A stretch of 20,244 nucleotides of DNA from an uncultured Clostridia bacterium (GCA_947623215.1 CANQGN010000008.1:1-20244); one strand, 5' to 3'. Positions 1 to 5,665 are shown, numbered from the stretch's first letter. Translations and numbers: made by a program. The notes: generated from the letters alone by a model not told the origin.

Positions 1-1
1 G

Positions 2-640
2 CCGGGCGAAACCATTGCGCTGGTGGGGGAATCCGGCTCCGGCAAATCCACCGTGCTGAACATGGCGATAGGCTTTTACCACCCCACCGCCGGGCGGGTG
101 CTGGTAGACGGCAAAGACATGAACGAAATCGACCTGCGCAGCTACCGCTCGCACATTGCCGTGGTGCCCCAAAATTCCGTGCTGTTTGCCGGCACCATTC
201 GGGATAACATTACCTACGGCCTCGCCCATTATACGGAAGAAGAGCTGCAAAACGCCGTGCGGGCGGCCAATTTGGAAGAAGTGATTGCCAAGCTGCCCTA
301 CGGCCTCGGCACCGTGGTGGGCGAGCACGGCGACAAGCTCTCTGGCGGGCAAAAACAGCGTATTGCCATTGCCCGCGCCGTGATACGCAACGCCAGCGTC
401 ATATTGTTTGACGAAGCCACCTCGGCGCTCGACACGGTGTCGGAAAAGCTCATTCAAGACGCCATAGACCGGCTGGCCAAAAACCGCACCACCTTTATTG
501 TGGCCCACCGGCTTTCGACCATTCGCGGAGCGGATAAAATCGCCGTAATAGAAAACGGCGTTTGCGTAGAGTACGGCACCTGGGAGGAACTAATGGCAAA
601 GCGCGGCGCCTTTTACCGCTTTAAAAGCCTGCAAAGCTAA
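2..640 (+). CDS. ABC exporter ATP-binding domain, 3' part of gene
   Basis: The reading frame is open from the window edge, so only the C-terminal 212 residues of a larger protein are visible. They form a complete ABC nucleotide-binding domain: Walker A GESGSGKST within the first 20 residues, a Q-loop with VVPQNSVLFAGTIRDNI, signature LSGGQKQR, Walker B VILFDEATSALD and an H-loop in TTFIVAHRLSTI. The Q-loop context and the C-terminal position of the domain are typical of exporters with fused membrane and ATPase domains (MsbA/MdlB type), so an N-terminal six-helix membrane domain is expected upstream. The substrate cannot be inferred. The gene ends with TAA 45 nt before the convergent DUF1836 gene, and I see no convincing terminator in that gap. 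Confidence 0.93.
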   Translation, partial: PGETIALVGESGSGKSTVLNMAIGFYHPTAGRVLVDGKDMNEIDLRSYRSHIAVVPQNSVLFAGTIRDNITYGLAHYTEEELQNAVRAANLEEVIAKLPYGLGTVVGEHGDKLSGGQKQRIAIARAVIRNASVILFDEATSALDTVSEKLIQDAIDRLAKNRTTFIVAHRLSTIRGADKIAVIENGVCVEYGTWEELMAKRGAFYRFKSLQS

Positions 641-685
641 CCGGCGTGGGTGCGGCGAAAAAACCGGCGCGGGGGAGGATACCCC

Positions 686-1237
686 CTATTCCCCGGCGGC
701 TTTGTCTGCGGCTGCTTCTGCGGCGGCCTGCTGCTCGCGCACGGCGGCAAAAAAGCGCTCCACATACATTTTGTGGGCCACCGCCACAATGGTGTTGCGC
801 AGCATCAGCTTTTCTTCCGGCCAGTCGTCGGTTATGGCCGGCAGGGTGCGGCGCTCGCCAAACACGTTGGCCACCGCCCCCTCGGTTTCGCCGCAAAAGT
901 AGTCGTAGGCGGCGCGGCCGTCGTAGCTCTTTTTTTGCAGCTCTACCATCAGGCGAATGTTCTCAAGCGACAGCACGCTTTTGACCACCGCGATAAATAT
1001 CAGGGTGGCAATTTGGGTGCGGCCGTACTGTTTTTTGACGGCGTTTTCTACCAGCCCCATTTTAACGTAATTGCTCACCATAGAGCTCGTAAGGGTCGCC
1101 CCGCCCAGCGCCCGGCAATATTCGTTTACGTATTTGACCGTTTGCTCTAAATACAGCCCCACGTCGGGAATTTCGTCAAACCGGGGCAGGCGAAAAGACT
1201 GCACGGCGTTCAGCATGGTTTGGTCGGCCTGCGGCAT
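686..1237 (-). CDS. DUF1836 domain protein, probable DNA-binding regulator
   Basis: This 183-residue protein matches the DUF1836 pattern of Firmicutes. An N-terminal RLPRFDEIPDVGLYLEQ segment (about residues 16-32) is followed by LTSSMVSNYVKMGLV and a KKQYGRTQIATLIFI segment, which resemble the helix-turn-helix and wing of MerR-type proteins. The last 20 residues are alanine and glutamate rich and probably helical. The family is known by sequence only, and a regulatory role is inferred from the MerR-like fold. The ATG is preceded by GAGAGGAAG at suitable spacing and by a good promoter at 1274-1302. The gene is divergent from the DegV gene, so it may control that gene, itself, or both. Confidence 0.85.
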   Translation of the reverse strand: MPQADQTMLNAVQSFRLPRFDEIPDVGLYLEQTVKYVNEYCRALGGATLTSSMVSNYVKMGLVENAVKKQYGRTQIATLIFIAVVKSVLSLENIRLMVELQKKSYDGRAAYDYFCGETEGAVANVFGERRTLPAITDDWPEEKLMLRNTIVAVAHKMYVERFFAAVREQQAAAEAAADKAAGE

Positions 1238-1273
1238 AGGGGTTCTTCCTCTCTTTTTTGGTCTGTTGTTTGT

Positions 1274-1302
1274 ATTCTACCCCCATTGTCGAGAAAAGTC
1301 AA
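1274..1302 (-). promoter_or_regulatory. Sigma-A-type promoter of the DUF1836 gene
   Basis: On the - strand, TTGACT (1302-1297) and TAGAAT (1279-1274) are separated by exactly 17 nt. Transcription would start about 30 nt upstream of the DUF1836 start codon. Confidence 0.75.
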
Positions 1303-1305
1303 GCG

Positions 1306-1335
1306 AAAACCCCTAAAAAAACACCAAAAACCCCT
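1306..1335. repeat. Pair of 9-bp direct repeats between divergent promoters
   Basis: AAAACCCCT occurs at 1306-1314 and again at 1327-1335, a 21-bp period or about two helical turns. The pair lies between the two divergent -35 boxes, and its second copy touches the -35 of the DegV promoter. This is the position and geometry of an operator. Binding by the adjacent DUF1836 protein is a guess. Confidence 0.4.
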
Positions 1336-1363
1336 TGACAAGGTATTGAAAAACCGATATAAT
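1335..1363 (+). promoter_or_regulatory. Consensus sigma-A promoter of the DegV gene
   Basis: TTGACA (1335-1340), a 17-nt spacer and TATAAT (1358-1363) make a perfect consensus promoter. The expected transcript starts near 1370, giving a 5' untranslated region of about 66 nt. Confidence 0.88.
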
Positions 1364-1435
1364 AGGGGCGTTCCATTCGGGCGCCCGTTGGGCGGCCCGC
1401 GCAACCTCTTTGTTTTTGCAAAAAATGGTGATGTT

Positions 1436-2284
1436 ATGTTAAAATTTAAAATCGTAGCCGATTCTTCTTCTAACGTCTTTTCGCTGGGCGAGCGCCCCTA
1501 CGCCGTGGTGCCGCTGAAAATTCGCACCGACGAGCGGGAGTACGTAGACGACGGCCGGCTGGACGTTGCCGGTATGGTAAACGACCTGCGGCATTACAAG
1601 GGCAAAACCGCCACCTCTTGCCCCAACGTGGCCGAGTGGCTGGAGGCCTTTGGCGACGCCGACGAGGTGGTGGCAATCAGCCAGACCAGCGGCATTTCAG
1701 GCGGTTACGCGGCGGCCTTGCAGGCGGCCGAAACCTACCGCACGGAGGTGCACCCCGGCGCCCGCGTGGCGGTGCTGGACACCCGCTCTACCGGGCCGGA
1801 GCTACAGGTTATCATCGAGCGGATATGCGAGTGGGTCGACAGCGGCTGTACCTTTGACGAAATCGAGCGGCGGCTGCCCGACTACGCTGCCCACACCCAC
1901 CTGGTGTTTGCCCTTGCCTCGGTAGAAAATTTTGCCCGCAACGGTCGGGTGAACCCCGCGCTGGCCAAAATTGTAGGCATTTTGGGCATTCGCATTTTCG
2001 GCTGCGCCAGCCCGGCGGGCGAATTACACCCCCTGCACAAGTGCCGGGGCGAGAAGCAGGTCTTCCCCGTCTTTTTAAATGAGATGAAAAAAATGGGCTA
2101 CGCCGGCGGCCGGGTGCGCATTGCCCACACCCAAAACGAGGCGGGCGCCCGCCACCTAAAAGAGCTGCTGCGGGCGGAACACCCCCACTGCGACGTAGAC
2201 ATTTGCCAAAACGGCGGCCTGTGCAGCTACTACTGCGAACCCGGCGGCCTGCTGGTGGGGTTTGAAGACGGCAAGGGCGAGTAG
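1436..2284 (+). CDS. DegV family fatty-acid-binding protein
   Basis: The 282-residue length and sequence fit the DegV family, whose members bind a fatty acid and in some cases (FakB) deliver it to a fatty acid kinase. Visible landmarks are the N-terminal KIVADSSSN strand-loop, a TATSCPNVAEWLEAF segment, the glycine/serine loop SQTSGISGGYAAA (usually SSxLSGTY) and VLDTRSTGPE. The loop departs from the commonest form, so it may belong to a divergent subgroup. The ATG at 1436 was chosen over an in-frame upstream extension because homologues begin MxKxxIVADSS and because GGTGAT, complementary to the 16S rRNA tail, lies just upstream. The extension would also run through the promoter. The gene appears monocistronic; no FakA is visible. 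Confidence 0.88.
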   Translation: MLKFKIVADSSSNVFSLGERPYAVVPLKIRTDEREYVDDGRLDVAGMVNDLRHYKGKTATSCPNVAEWLEAFGDADEVVAISQTSGISGGYAAALQAAETYRTEVHPGARVAVLDTRSTGPELQVIIERICEWVDSGCTFDEIERRLPDYAAHTHLVFALASVENFARNGRVNPALAKIVGILGIRIFGCASPAGELHPLHKCRGEKQVFPVFLNEMKKMGYAGGRVRIAHTQNEAGARHLKELLRAEHPHCDVDICQNGGLCSYYCEPGGLLVGFEDGKGE

Positions 2285-2310
2285 CCGCCGCCCATGGATG
2301 ATAAAGACCC

Positions 2311-2339
2311 TTGACAAACCGAAAAAGGCCGTGTACAAT
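2311..2339 (+). promoter_or_regulatory. Consensus promoter of the first small RNA copy
   Basis: TTGACA (2311-2316), a 17-nt spacer and TACAAT (2334-2339). It lies 26 nt after the DegV stop codon. The spacer sequence also resembles that of the promoter at 2486, so the promoter was duplicated along with the RNA. Confidence 0.8.
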
Positions 2340-2344
2340 AAAAG

Positions 2345-2454
2345 CGTGGAAACCCGGACGGTTGCCACAATATACATTTCATTTAGTTTGTGAAGCTATG
2401 CTTTACAAACCCGTGGGCCGTTCTGTTGCAGCAGACGGCCCACTCCTTTTTATT
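2345..2454 (+). ncRNA. Small structured RNA, copy 1 (orphan antitoxin-like)
   Basis: A transcript of about 110 nt is bounded by the promoter at 2311-2339 and an intrinsic terminator. It would fold into three hairpins. The 5' hairpin pairs GTGG/AACC (2346-2354) with GGTT/CCAC (2360-2368). The middle hairpin pairs GTTTGT with ACAAAC (2386-2410). The terminator is at 2413-2443. It contains no credible reading frame. It is a close paralogue of the RNA at 2520-2629, with conserved stems and changed loops. Reading its 3' flank on the - strand gives codons HNKKE followed by TGG, where the second copy has HNKKK followed by TGA. That looks like a remnant of the end of a toxin gene, so this copy is probably left over from a duplicated locus. 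It could still act in trans on the toxin mRNA. Confidence 0.65.
2413..2454 (+). terminator. Intrinsic terminator of RNA copy 1
   Basis: GTGGGCCG (2413-2420) pairs with CGGCCCAC (2436-2443), followed by TCCTTTTTATT. It could also end DegV readthrough transcripts. Confidence 0.85.
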
Positions 2455-2485
2455 GTGACGTTCACTGTCCGGTTTCATTTGATAC

Positions 2486-2514
2486 TTGACAAATCGGTAG
2501 AAGGTGTGTATAAT
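2486..2514 (+). promoter_or_regulatory. Consensus promoter of the second small RNA copy
   Basis: TTGACA (2486-2491), a 17-nt spacer and TATAAT (2509-2514) are an exact sigma-A consensus. The transcript should begin near 2520. Confidence 0.88.
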
Positions 2515-2544
2515 AAAAGGCGTGGAAACCCAGACGGTTGCCAC
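2515..2544 (-). terminator. Probable terminator of the peptide mRNA
   Basis: Read on the - strand, the 5' hairpin of RNA copy 2 becomes GTGGCAACC-loop-GGTTTCCAC followed by GCC and TTTTATTATA. The T-run is contributed by the -10 region of the opposing promoter. Stem and T-run are moderate, so efficiency is uncertain. Confidence 0.5.
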
Positions 2545-2629
2545 ACATTACAACTCATCGTATTGTGAAGAGTATCTTCACGCAACCGTGGGCCGTTCTG
2601 TTCCAGCAGACGGCTCACTTCTTTTTGTT
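2520..2629 (+). ncRNA. Candidate type I antitoxin RNA, copy 2
   Basis: This RNA of about 110 nt starts from a perfect promoter. It has a 5' hairpin (2522-2544), a middle hairpin (GTGAAGA with TCTTCAC, about 2564-2581) and an intrinsic terminator at 2588-2626. It is transcribed toward the small hydrophobic peptide gene on the - strand, and its terminator stem covers that gene's stop codon (2615-2617). The peptide mRNA would run through this whole unit to a terminator near 2515, so the RNA would be completely complementary to the mRNA's 3' part. This is the arrangement of known type I pairs such as txpA/RatA and bsrG/SR4. The function is inferred; I cannot assign it to a named RNA family. Confidence 0.65.
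2588..2629 (+). terminator. Intrinsic terminator of RNA copy 2
   Basis: GTGGGCCG (2588-2595) pairs with CGGCTCAC (2611-2618), with one G-U pair, followed by TTCTTTTTGTT. The hairpin overlaps the 3' end of the antisense peptide gene. Confidence 0.82.
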
Positions 2630-2728
2630 ATGAAGTTTATCCCACGCCTGAAGCAAAATCCAGACGATGGAAACAACCCAAAACAAATCTTGAAGAGTAA
2701 TATGTATCGCCTCCCTTCGAGAAACCAT
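2615..2728 (-). CDS. Small hydrophobic peptide, candidate type I toxin
   Basis: This frame encodes 37 residues starting MVSRREAIHI, then one hydrophobic membrane-spanning stretch, TLQDLFWVVSIVWILLQAW, and a basic end, DKLHNKKK. Short length, an N-terminal EA(I/L) motif, one transmembrane helix and a lysine tail are features of Firmicute holin-like type I toxins (TxpA/BsrG/Hol-Tox type). I assign it on pattern, not on a database match. A promoter lies upstream at 2910-2937, and the 5' untranslated region is about 175 nt. The ATG at 2728 follows directly after an 8-bp stem whose loop holds a GGAGG, so initiation looks repressed by structure. A second GGGAGG (2715-2710) lies 8 nt before an in-frame ATT codon (2701), which could give a 28-residue form. 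The 3' end overlaps the antisense RNA. Confidence 0.62.
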   Translation of the reverse strand: MVSRREAIHITLQDLFWVVSIVWILLQAWDKLHNKKK

Positions 2729-2730
2729 TT

Positions 2731-2772
2731 CCCGCGAGGGCTATACACACGCCTCCATTCCGCTCTCGCGGG
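2731..2772 (-). promoter_or_regulatory. Hairpin enclosing the toxin ribosome binding site
   Basis: CCCGCGAG (2772-2765) and CTCGCGGG (2738-2731) form a perfect 8-bp stem ending 2 nt before the ATG. The 26-nt loop contains GGAGG (2756-2752) and a five-codon frame (ATG GAG GCG TGT GTA TAG). Confidence 0.6.
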
Positions 2773-2799
2773 ATGCCAGGCAACCGTCTTTTTGGTGAG

Positions 2800-2826
2800 A
2801 AAAACCGAAAACCGATATGGGTTCGG
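2800..2826 (-). terminator. Possible attenuator in the toxin leader
   Basis: CCGAA (2826-2822) pairs with TTCGG (2809-2805), extended by a bulged CC/GG, and is followed by TTTTTCT (2804-2798). It would cut the leader transcript to about 105 nt, close to the size of the two + strand RNAs. The stem is short, so this is tentative. Confidence 0.4.
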
Positions 2827-2909
2827 CTTCCCTTACCTTTACCGCACGCCGCCAAGCCGGGCGCCAAAAAGGCAAAGACTCGGCATCGACGGTGGGTTTC
2901 CACGACTTT

Positions 2910-2937
2910 ATTATACAACATATTTTGTTTTTGTCAA
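2910..2937 (-). promoter_or_regulatory. Promoter of the candidate toxin mRNA
   Basis: On the - strand, TTGACA (2937-2932) and TATAAT (2915-2910) have a 16-nt, AT-rich spacer. The start region, AAAGTCGTGGAAACCC, resembles those of both + strand RNAs. Confidence 0.82.
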
Positions 2938-3004
2938 CTTAATTTTCCGCCCGCCCGGTTGTAAGCGCCCTTGCGACGGCTATGCTGTGCTGCCGCCGAC
3001 CCCG

Positions 3005-3119
3005 GCCCGCCTTTTCAAAAAAGTGGGCTTCAACCTCCCTTTTTTGTCTACCAAACATCCCGCCTTTGTGAAAAGGCGGGATGAAAAGTTTTTCGGCCGC
3101 CTTTTTTCAAAAAGGCGGG
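3005..3119. repeat. Cluster of three look-alike palindromes
   Basis: Two near-perfect hairpins built on CCCGCCTTT/AAAGGCGGG lie at 3057-3082 and about 3096-3119. An imperfect relative lies at 3005-3028. They sit downstream of the operon terminator and lack clean T-runs on either strand. They may be backup terminators or a small palindromic repeat. Confidence 0.55.
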
Positions 3120-3120
3120 A

Positions 3121-3165
3121 AAAAACTAAAACGCGGTGTAGCGCCAATTTTGACGCTGCACCGCG
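3121..3165 (-). terminator. Terminator of the ribosomal protein superoperon
   Basis: CGCGGTG (3165-3159 on the - strand) pairs with CACCGCG (3138-3132), extended by AGCG/CGCT after a mismatch, and is followed by TTTTAGTTTTT. It lies 50 nt after the rplQ stop codon. Confidence 0.92.
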
Positions 3166-3215
3166 CTTTAGCATTGTGCCCGGGGATTTGCCGGGCGTCA
3201 AGCGGGCCGAAGGGG

Positions 3216-3560
3216 TTAGTCGACCAGCTCAATTACGGCCATTTCGGCCGCGTCGCCCCGGCGGGGGCCGATGCGAACAATGCGGGTATAGCCGCCGTTG
3301 CGCGAAGCGTAAGCGGGGCCAATCTCCTCAAAGAGCTTTTTCACCACGCCGGGTTTGGTGATGTAAGCCCGTGCCTGCCGCTGCGCGGCGAGGGTGTTGG
3401 TTTTGCCAATGGTAATATACTTTTCCGTCATCGCCCGTACTTCTTTGGCGCGGGTTACGGTGGTTTCCAGCTTGCCGTTATCCAGCAAATAGGTCACCAT
3501 GGCCCGCAGCATGGCTTTGCGGCTGTCGGATTTTCTGCCGAGTTTTCTGGTGCCTGGCAT
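3216..3560 (-). CDS. rplQ: Ribosomal protein bL17
   Basis: A large-subunit protein of 114 residues that lies near the peptide exit tunnel. The N-terminus MPGTRKLGRKSDSRKAMLRAM and the TTVTRAKEVR segment are diagnostic, and the length matches the short Firmicute form. It is the last gene of the superoperon, 31 nt after rpoA, and is followed by the strong terminator. This rpoA-rplQ pairing is the usual end of the alpha operon. The ATG follows an AGGAGTGACTGC-type ribosome binding site. Confidence 0.97.
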   Translation of the reverse strand: MPGTRKLGRKSDSRKAMLRAMVTYLLDNGKLETTVTRAKEVRAMTEKYITIGKTNTLAAQRQARAYITKPGVVKKLFEEIGPAYASRNGGYTRIVRIGPRRGDAAEMAVIELVD

Positions 3561-3591
3561 TTGCAGTCACTCCTTTCCTAAGCGGTTGCGG

Positions 3592-4539
3592 TTACAGTTC
3601 TTCCTTGCGCAGGGTAAAGCCGAGGGTCGCCAGCTTGTTAATAACTTCTTCCAGCGACTTGCGGCCGAGGTTGCGCACCTTCATCATATCGTCTTCGGTT
3701 TTGCTGATTAAATCCTCTACGGTGTTAATGCCCGCCCGCTTGAGGCAGTTGAAGCTGCGAACCGACAAATCCAACTCCTCAATGGTCATTTCCAGCACCT
3801 TTTCTTTGCCCGATTCGCCTTTTTCTACCATAATGTCCGCACCGGCGGCGGCAGCCGAAAGGTTTACAAACAAATTCAGGTGTTCGGTAATGATTTTAGC
3901 GGCAAGCGACACCGCGTCTTCCGCCGAAATGGTGCCGTTGGTCCAAACCTCCAGCGAGAGGCGGTCAAAGTCGGTAATTTGGCCTACGCGGGTATTGTCT
4001 ACCGTGTAGTTTACCTTGTTGACCGGGGTGTAAATGGAGTCCATCGGAATGACGCCGATGGTGTTCATCTCTTGCTTGTTGCGGTCGGCCGGCACATAGC
4101 CGCGGCCCTTGTCGAGCGTTAATTCCATAAAGAAATGAGCGCCCTCCGCCAGGGTGGCAATGTGCATTTCGGGGTTCAGGATTTCTACTTCGCTGTCAAC
4201 TTTCATGTCGGCGGCGGTTACTTCGCAGGGGCCCTCGGCCTCTACGTATACAATCTTCGGGCCGTCTCCGTGGATTTTGGCCGTTAGACCTTTTAGGTTT
4301 AAAACGATTTCGGTAACGTCTTCTTTCACGCCGTCAATGGTGGAAAATTCATGCACCACACCGTCGAATTTCACCGAAGTGGCCGCAACGCCTGGTAAAG
4401 ACGAAAGCAGCACCCGCCGCAGGCTGTTGCCGAGGGTTGTGCCGTAGCCCCGCTCCAGCGGTTCTACCACAAACCGGCCGTAAGTGCCGTCGGCCGCCAG
4501 TTCTTCGGTTTCAATTCTGGGCTTCTCGATTTCTATCAT
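3592..4539 (-). CDS. rpoA: RNA polymerase alpha subunit
   Basis: 315 residues, the usual length. The N-terminal assembly domain shows EPLERGYGTTLGNSLRRVLLSS near residue 28, the conserved dimerisation and beta-contact motif. It is followed by the insert domain to about residue 230. The C-terminal domain, with LDLSVRSFNCLKRAGINTV and the helix-hairpin-helix VRNLGRKSLEEV, is the part that contacts UP elements and activators. Alpha dimerises and seeds assembly of the polymerase core. It lies between rpsD and rplQ as in other Firmicutes, with a 70-nt gap from rpsD that I see no promoter in. Confidence 0.98.
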   Translation of the reverse strand: MIEIEKPRIETEELAADGTYGRFVVEPLERGYGTTLGNSLRRVLLSSLPGVAATSVKFDGVVHEFSTIDGVKEDVTEIVLNLKGLTAKIHGDGPKIVYVEAEGPCEVTAADMKVDSEVEILNPEMHIATLAEGAHFFMELTLDKGRGYVPADRNKQEMNTIGVIPMDSIYTPVNKVNYTVDNTRVGQITDFDRLSLEVWTNGTISAEDAVSLAAKIITEHLNLFVNLSAAAAGADIMVEKGESGKEKVLEMTIEELDLSVRSFNCLKRAGINTVEDLISKTEDDMMKVRNLGRKSLEEVINKLATLGFTLRKEEL

Positions 4540-4609
4540 TCAGAACCCTCCTTCATTGTACGTTGACTTGCCAAAAAGCAGCATGGTTTCGTTGCCGTTT
4601 TCACCAGCA

Positions 4610-5236
4610 TTACTTGCTGTAGAACTCAACGATTAACTGCTCTTCAATGGGGGCGTCAATCTGCTCGCGGGTGGGAAGGTTCACTACCTTAGCCTCCAGC
4701 GTATCGGCGTTAACGCTCAGCCATTCCGGCCGCGGACGGGCGGCGCAGGCCTCGACGACCGACTTGATTTTTTCAGAAGACCGGCTGCGGGCAGAAATGG
4801 CAATCACGTCTCCCGCCTTTAACAGGTAAGAGGGGATGTTGACCTTTTTGCCGTTTACCGTAAAGTGGTTGTGCAGCACCAGCTGGCGCGCCTCGGGGCG
4901 CGAAGAAGCCCAGCCGCAGCGATACACCACGTTGTCCAGCCGGCTTTCCAGCAGGCGCAGCAGGTTTTCGCCCGTTACGCCGGTTTTGCGCTCGGCGATT
5001 TCAAAATAATGATGAAACTGGCTTTCCAGCACGCCGTAGTAGCGGCGGGCCTTTTGCTTCATGCGAAGCTGCAGGCCGTATTCCGAAGCCTTTTTGCGGC
5101 TTTGGCCGTGCTGACCGGGGGCGTAGGAGCGCCGGTCCATAGAACATTTGCCAGAATAGCAGCGGTCGCCCTTTAAAAAGAGCTTTTGGCCCTCGCGGCG
5201 GCAGAGCTTGCAGACCGCACCGGTATATCTTGCCAT
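4610..5236 (-). CDS. rpsD: Ribosomal protein uS4, zinc-binding form
   Basis: 208 residues. This primary 16S-binding protein nucleates 30S assembly. The N-terminus carries a complete zinc knuckle, C9-X2-C12-X13-C26-X4-C31. The S4 RNA-binding domain follows, with SRLDNVVYRCGWASSRPEARQ and HNHFTVNGKKVNIPS. It ends in the usual VEFYSK. In many Firmicutes rpsD is a separate, self-regulated gene. Here it is inside the alpha segment between rpsK and rpoA. Start: ATG after GGAGGTGTAAG. Confidence 0.98.
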   Translation of the reverse strand: MARYTGAVCKLCRREGQKLFLKGDRCYSGKCSMDRRSYAPGQHGQSRKKASEYGLQLRMKQKARRYYGVLESQFHHYFEIAERKTGVTGENLLRLLESRLDNVVYRCGWASSRPEARQLVLHNHFTVNGKKVNIPSYLLKAGDVIAISARSRSSEKIKSVVEACAARPRPEWLSVNADTLEAKVVNLPTREQIDAPIEEQLIVEFYSK

Positions 5237-5252
5237 ATCTTACACCTCCAAA

Positions 5253-5648
5253 TTAAACGCGGCGCCGTTTCGGCGGGCGGCAGCCGTTGTGGGGAATGGG
5301 GGTCACGTCTTTAATCATGGTGACCTCCAGCCCAGCGGCCTGCAGCGCACGAATGGCGGCCTCCCGGCCGGAGCCGGGGCCCTTCACAAACACTTCCACA
5401 AATTTCAGCCCGTGCTCCATGGCCGCTTTGGCGGCCGTTTCTGCCGCCGTTTGGGCGGCAAAGGGGGTAGACTTGCGCGAGCCGCGGAAGCCCATTTCAC
5501 CGGCAGAAGCCCAGGAAATGGCGTTGCCGTTTACGTCTGAAATGGTAACGATGGTGTTGTTGAAGGTCGATTGAATATGGGCGGCGCCGCGCTCAATATT
5601 TTTGCGGTCGCGGCGACGGGTGGTGGTTTTTTTACCCTTGGTTGCCAT
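5253..5648 (-). CDS. rpsK: Ribosomal protein uS11
   Basis: 131 residues forming the 30S platform near the decoding site, in contact with mRNA upstream of the start codon. Diagnostic segments are GAAHIQSTFNNTIVTISDVNGN, FVEVFVKGPGSGREAAIRAL and the C-terminal TPIPHNGCRPPKRRRV, which is intact. It is 17 nt after rpsM and 16 nt before rpsD, with the ATG preceded by GGAGGGACAG. Confidence 0.98.
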   Translation of the reverse strand: MATKGKKTTTRRRDRKNIERGAAHIQSTFNNTIVTISDVNGNAISWASAGEMGFRGSRKSTPFAAQTAAETAAKAAMEHGLKFVEVFVKGPGSGREAAIRALQAAGLEVTMIKDVTPIPHNGCRPPKRRRV

Positions 5649-5665
5649 AATACTGTCCCTCCTGC

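Larger units (their letters stand above)
2311..2640. repeat. Tandem duplication of the promoter-RNA-terminator unit
   Basis: Two units, about 2311-2465 and 2486-2640, lie 175 bp apart measured from -35 box to -35 box. Identity is highest in both promoter boxes, the CGTGGAAACCC start, the GACGGTTGCCAC arm and the terminator, whose one changed base leaves the stem paired as G-U. Similarity extends past the terminator into the last codons of the antisense peptide gene. Confidence 0.85.
2509..2915. repeat. Inverted repeats bounding the toxin-antitoxin unit
   Basis: The left end (2509-2532, + strand) and right end (2915-2893, - strand) share TATAATAAA, a 2-3 nt variable step and the perfect 12-mer CGTGGAAACCCA. 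A second inverted pair is AGACGGTTGCC, at 2532-2542 (+) and 2789-2779 (-). A full-length toxin mRNA would therefore have complementary 5' and 3' ends. Confidence 0.8.

Noticed and set aside
641..685. Terminator between the convergent ABC and DUF1836 genes
   Set aside because: A GGGGG/CCCCC pairing exists, but there is no T-run on either strand and the stem is too short to support a call.
2311..2640. CRISPR array
   Set aside because: There are only two long repeat units, each with its own promoter and terminator, and no regular short repeats or spacers.
2345..2904. 6S RNA, SRP RNA, tmRNA or RNase P RNA as an identity for the transcripts here
   Set aside because: I looked for the conserved cores of SRP RNA, RNase P RNA and tmRNA and found none. 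The paired ends recall 6S RNA, but the peptide frame and full antisense overlap explain the region better.
2637..2921. A 94-codon - strand frame starting in the toxin promoter
   Set aside because: Its start codon overlaps the spacer and -10 region upstream of the expected transcription start, so the mRNA would lack it. Composition is not protein-like.
2504..3361. A 285-codon + strand frame across the small-RNA and toxin region
   Set aside because: Its start lies in a -10 box, it passes through two terminators and reads into the antisense of rplQ. Its length reflects chance and the complementary coding of the toxin frame.
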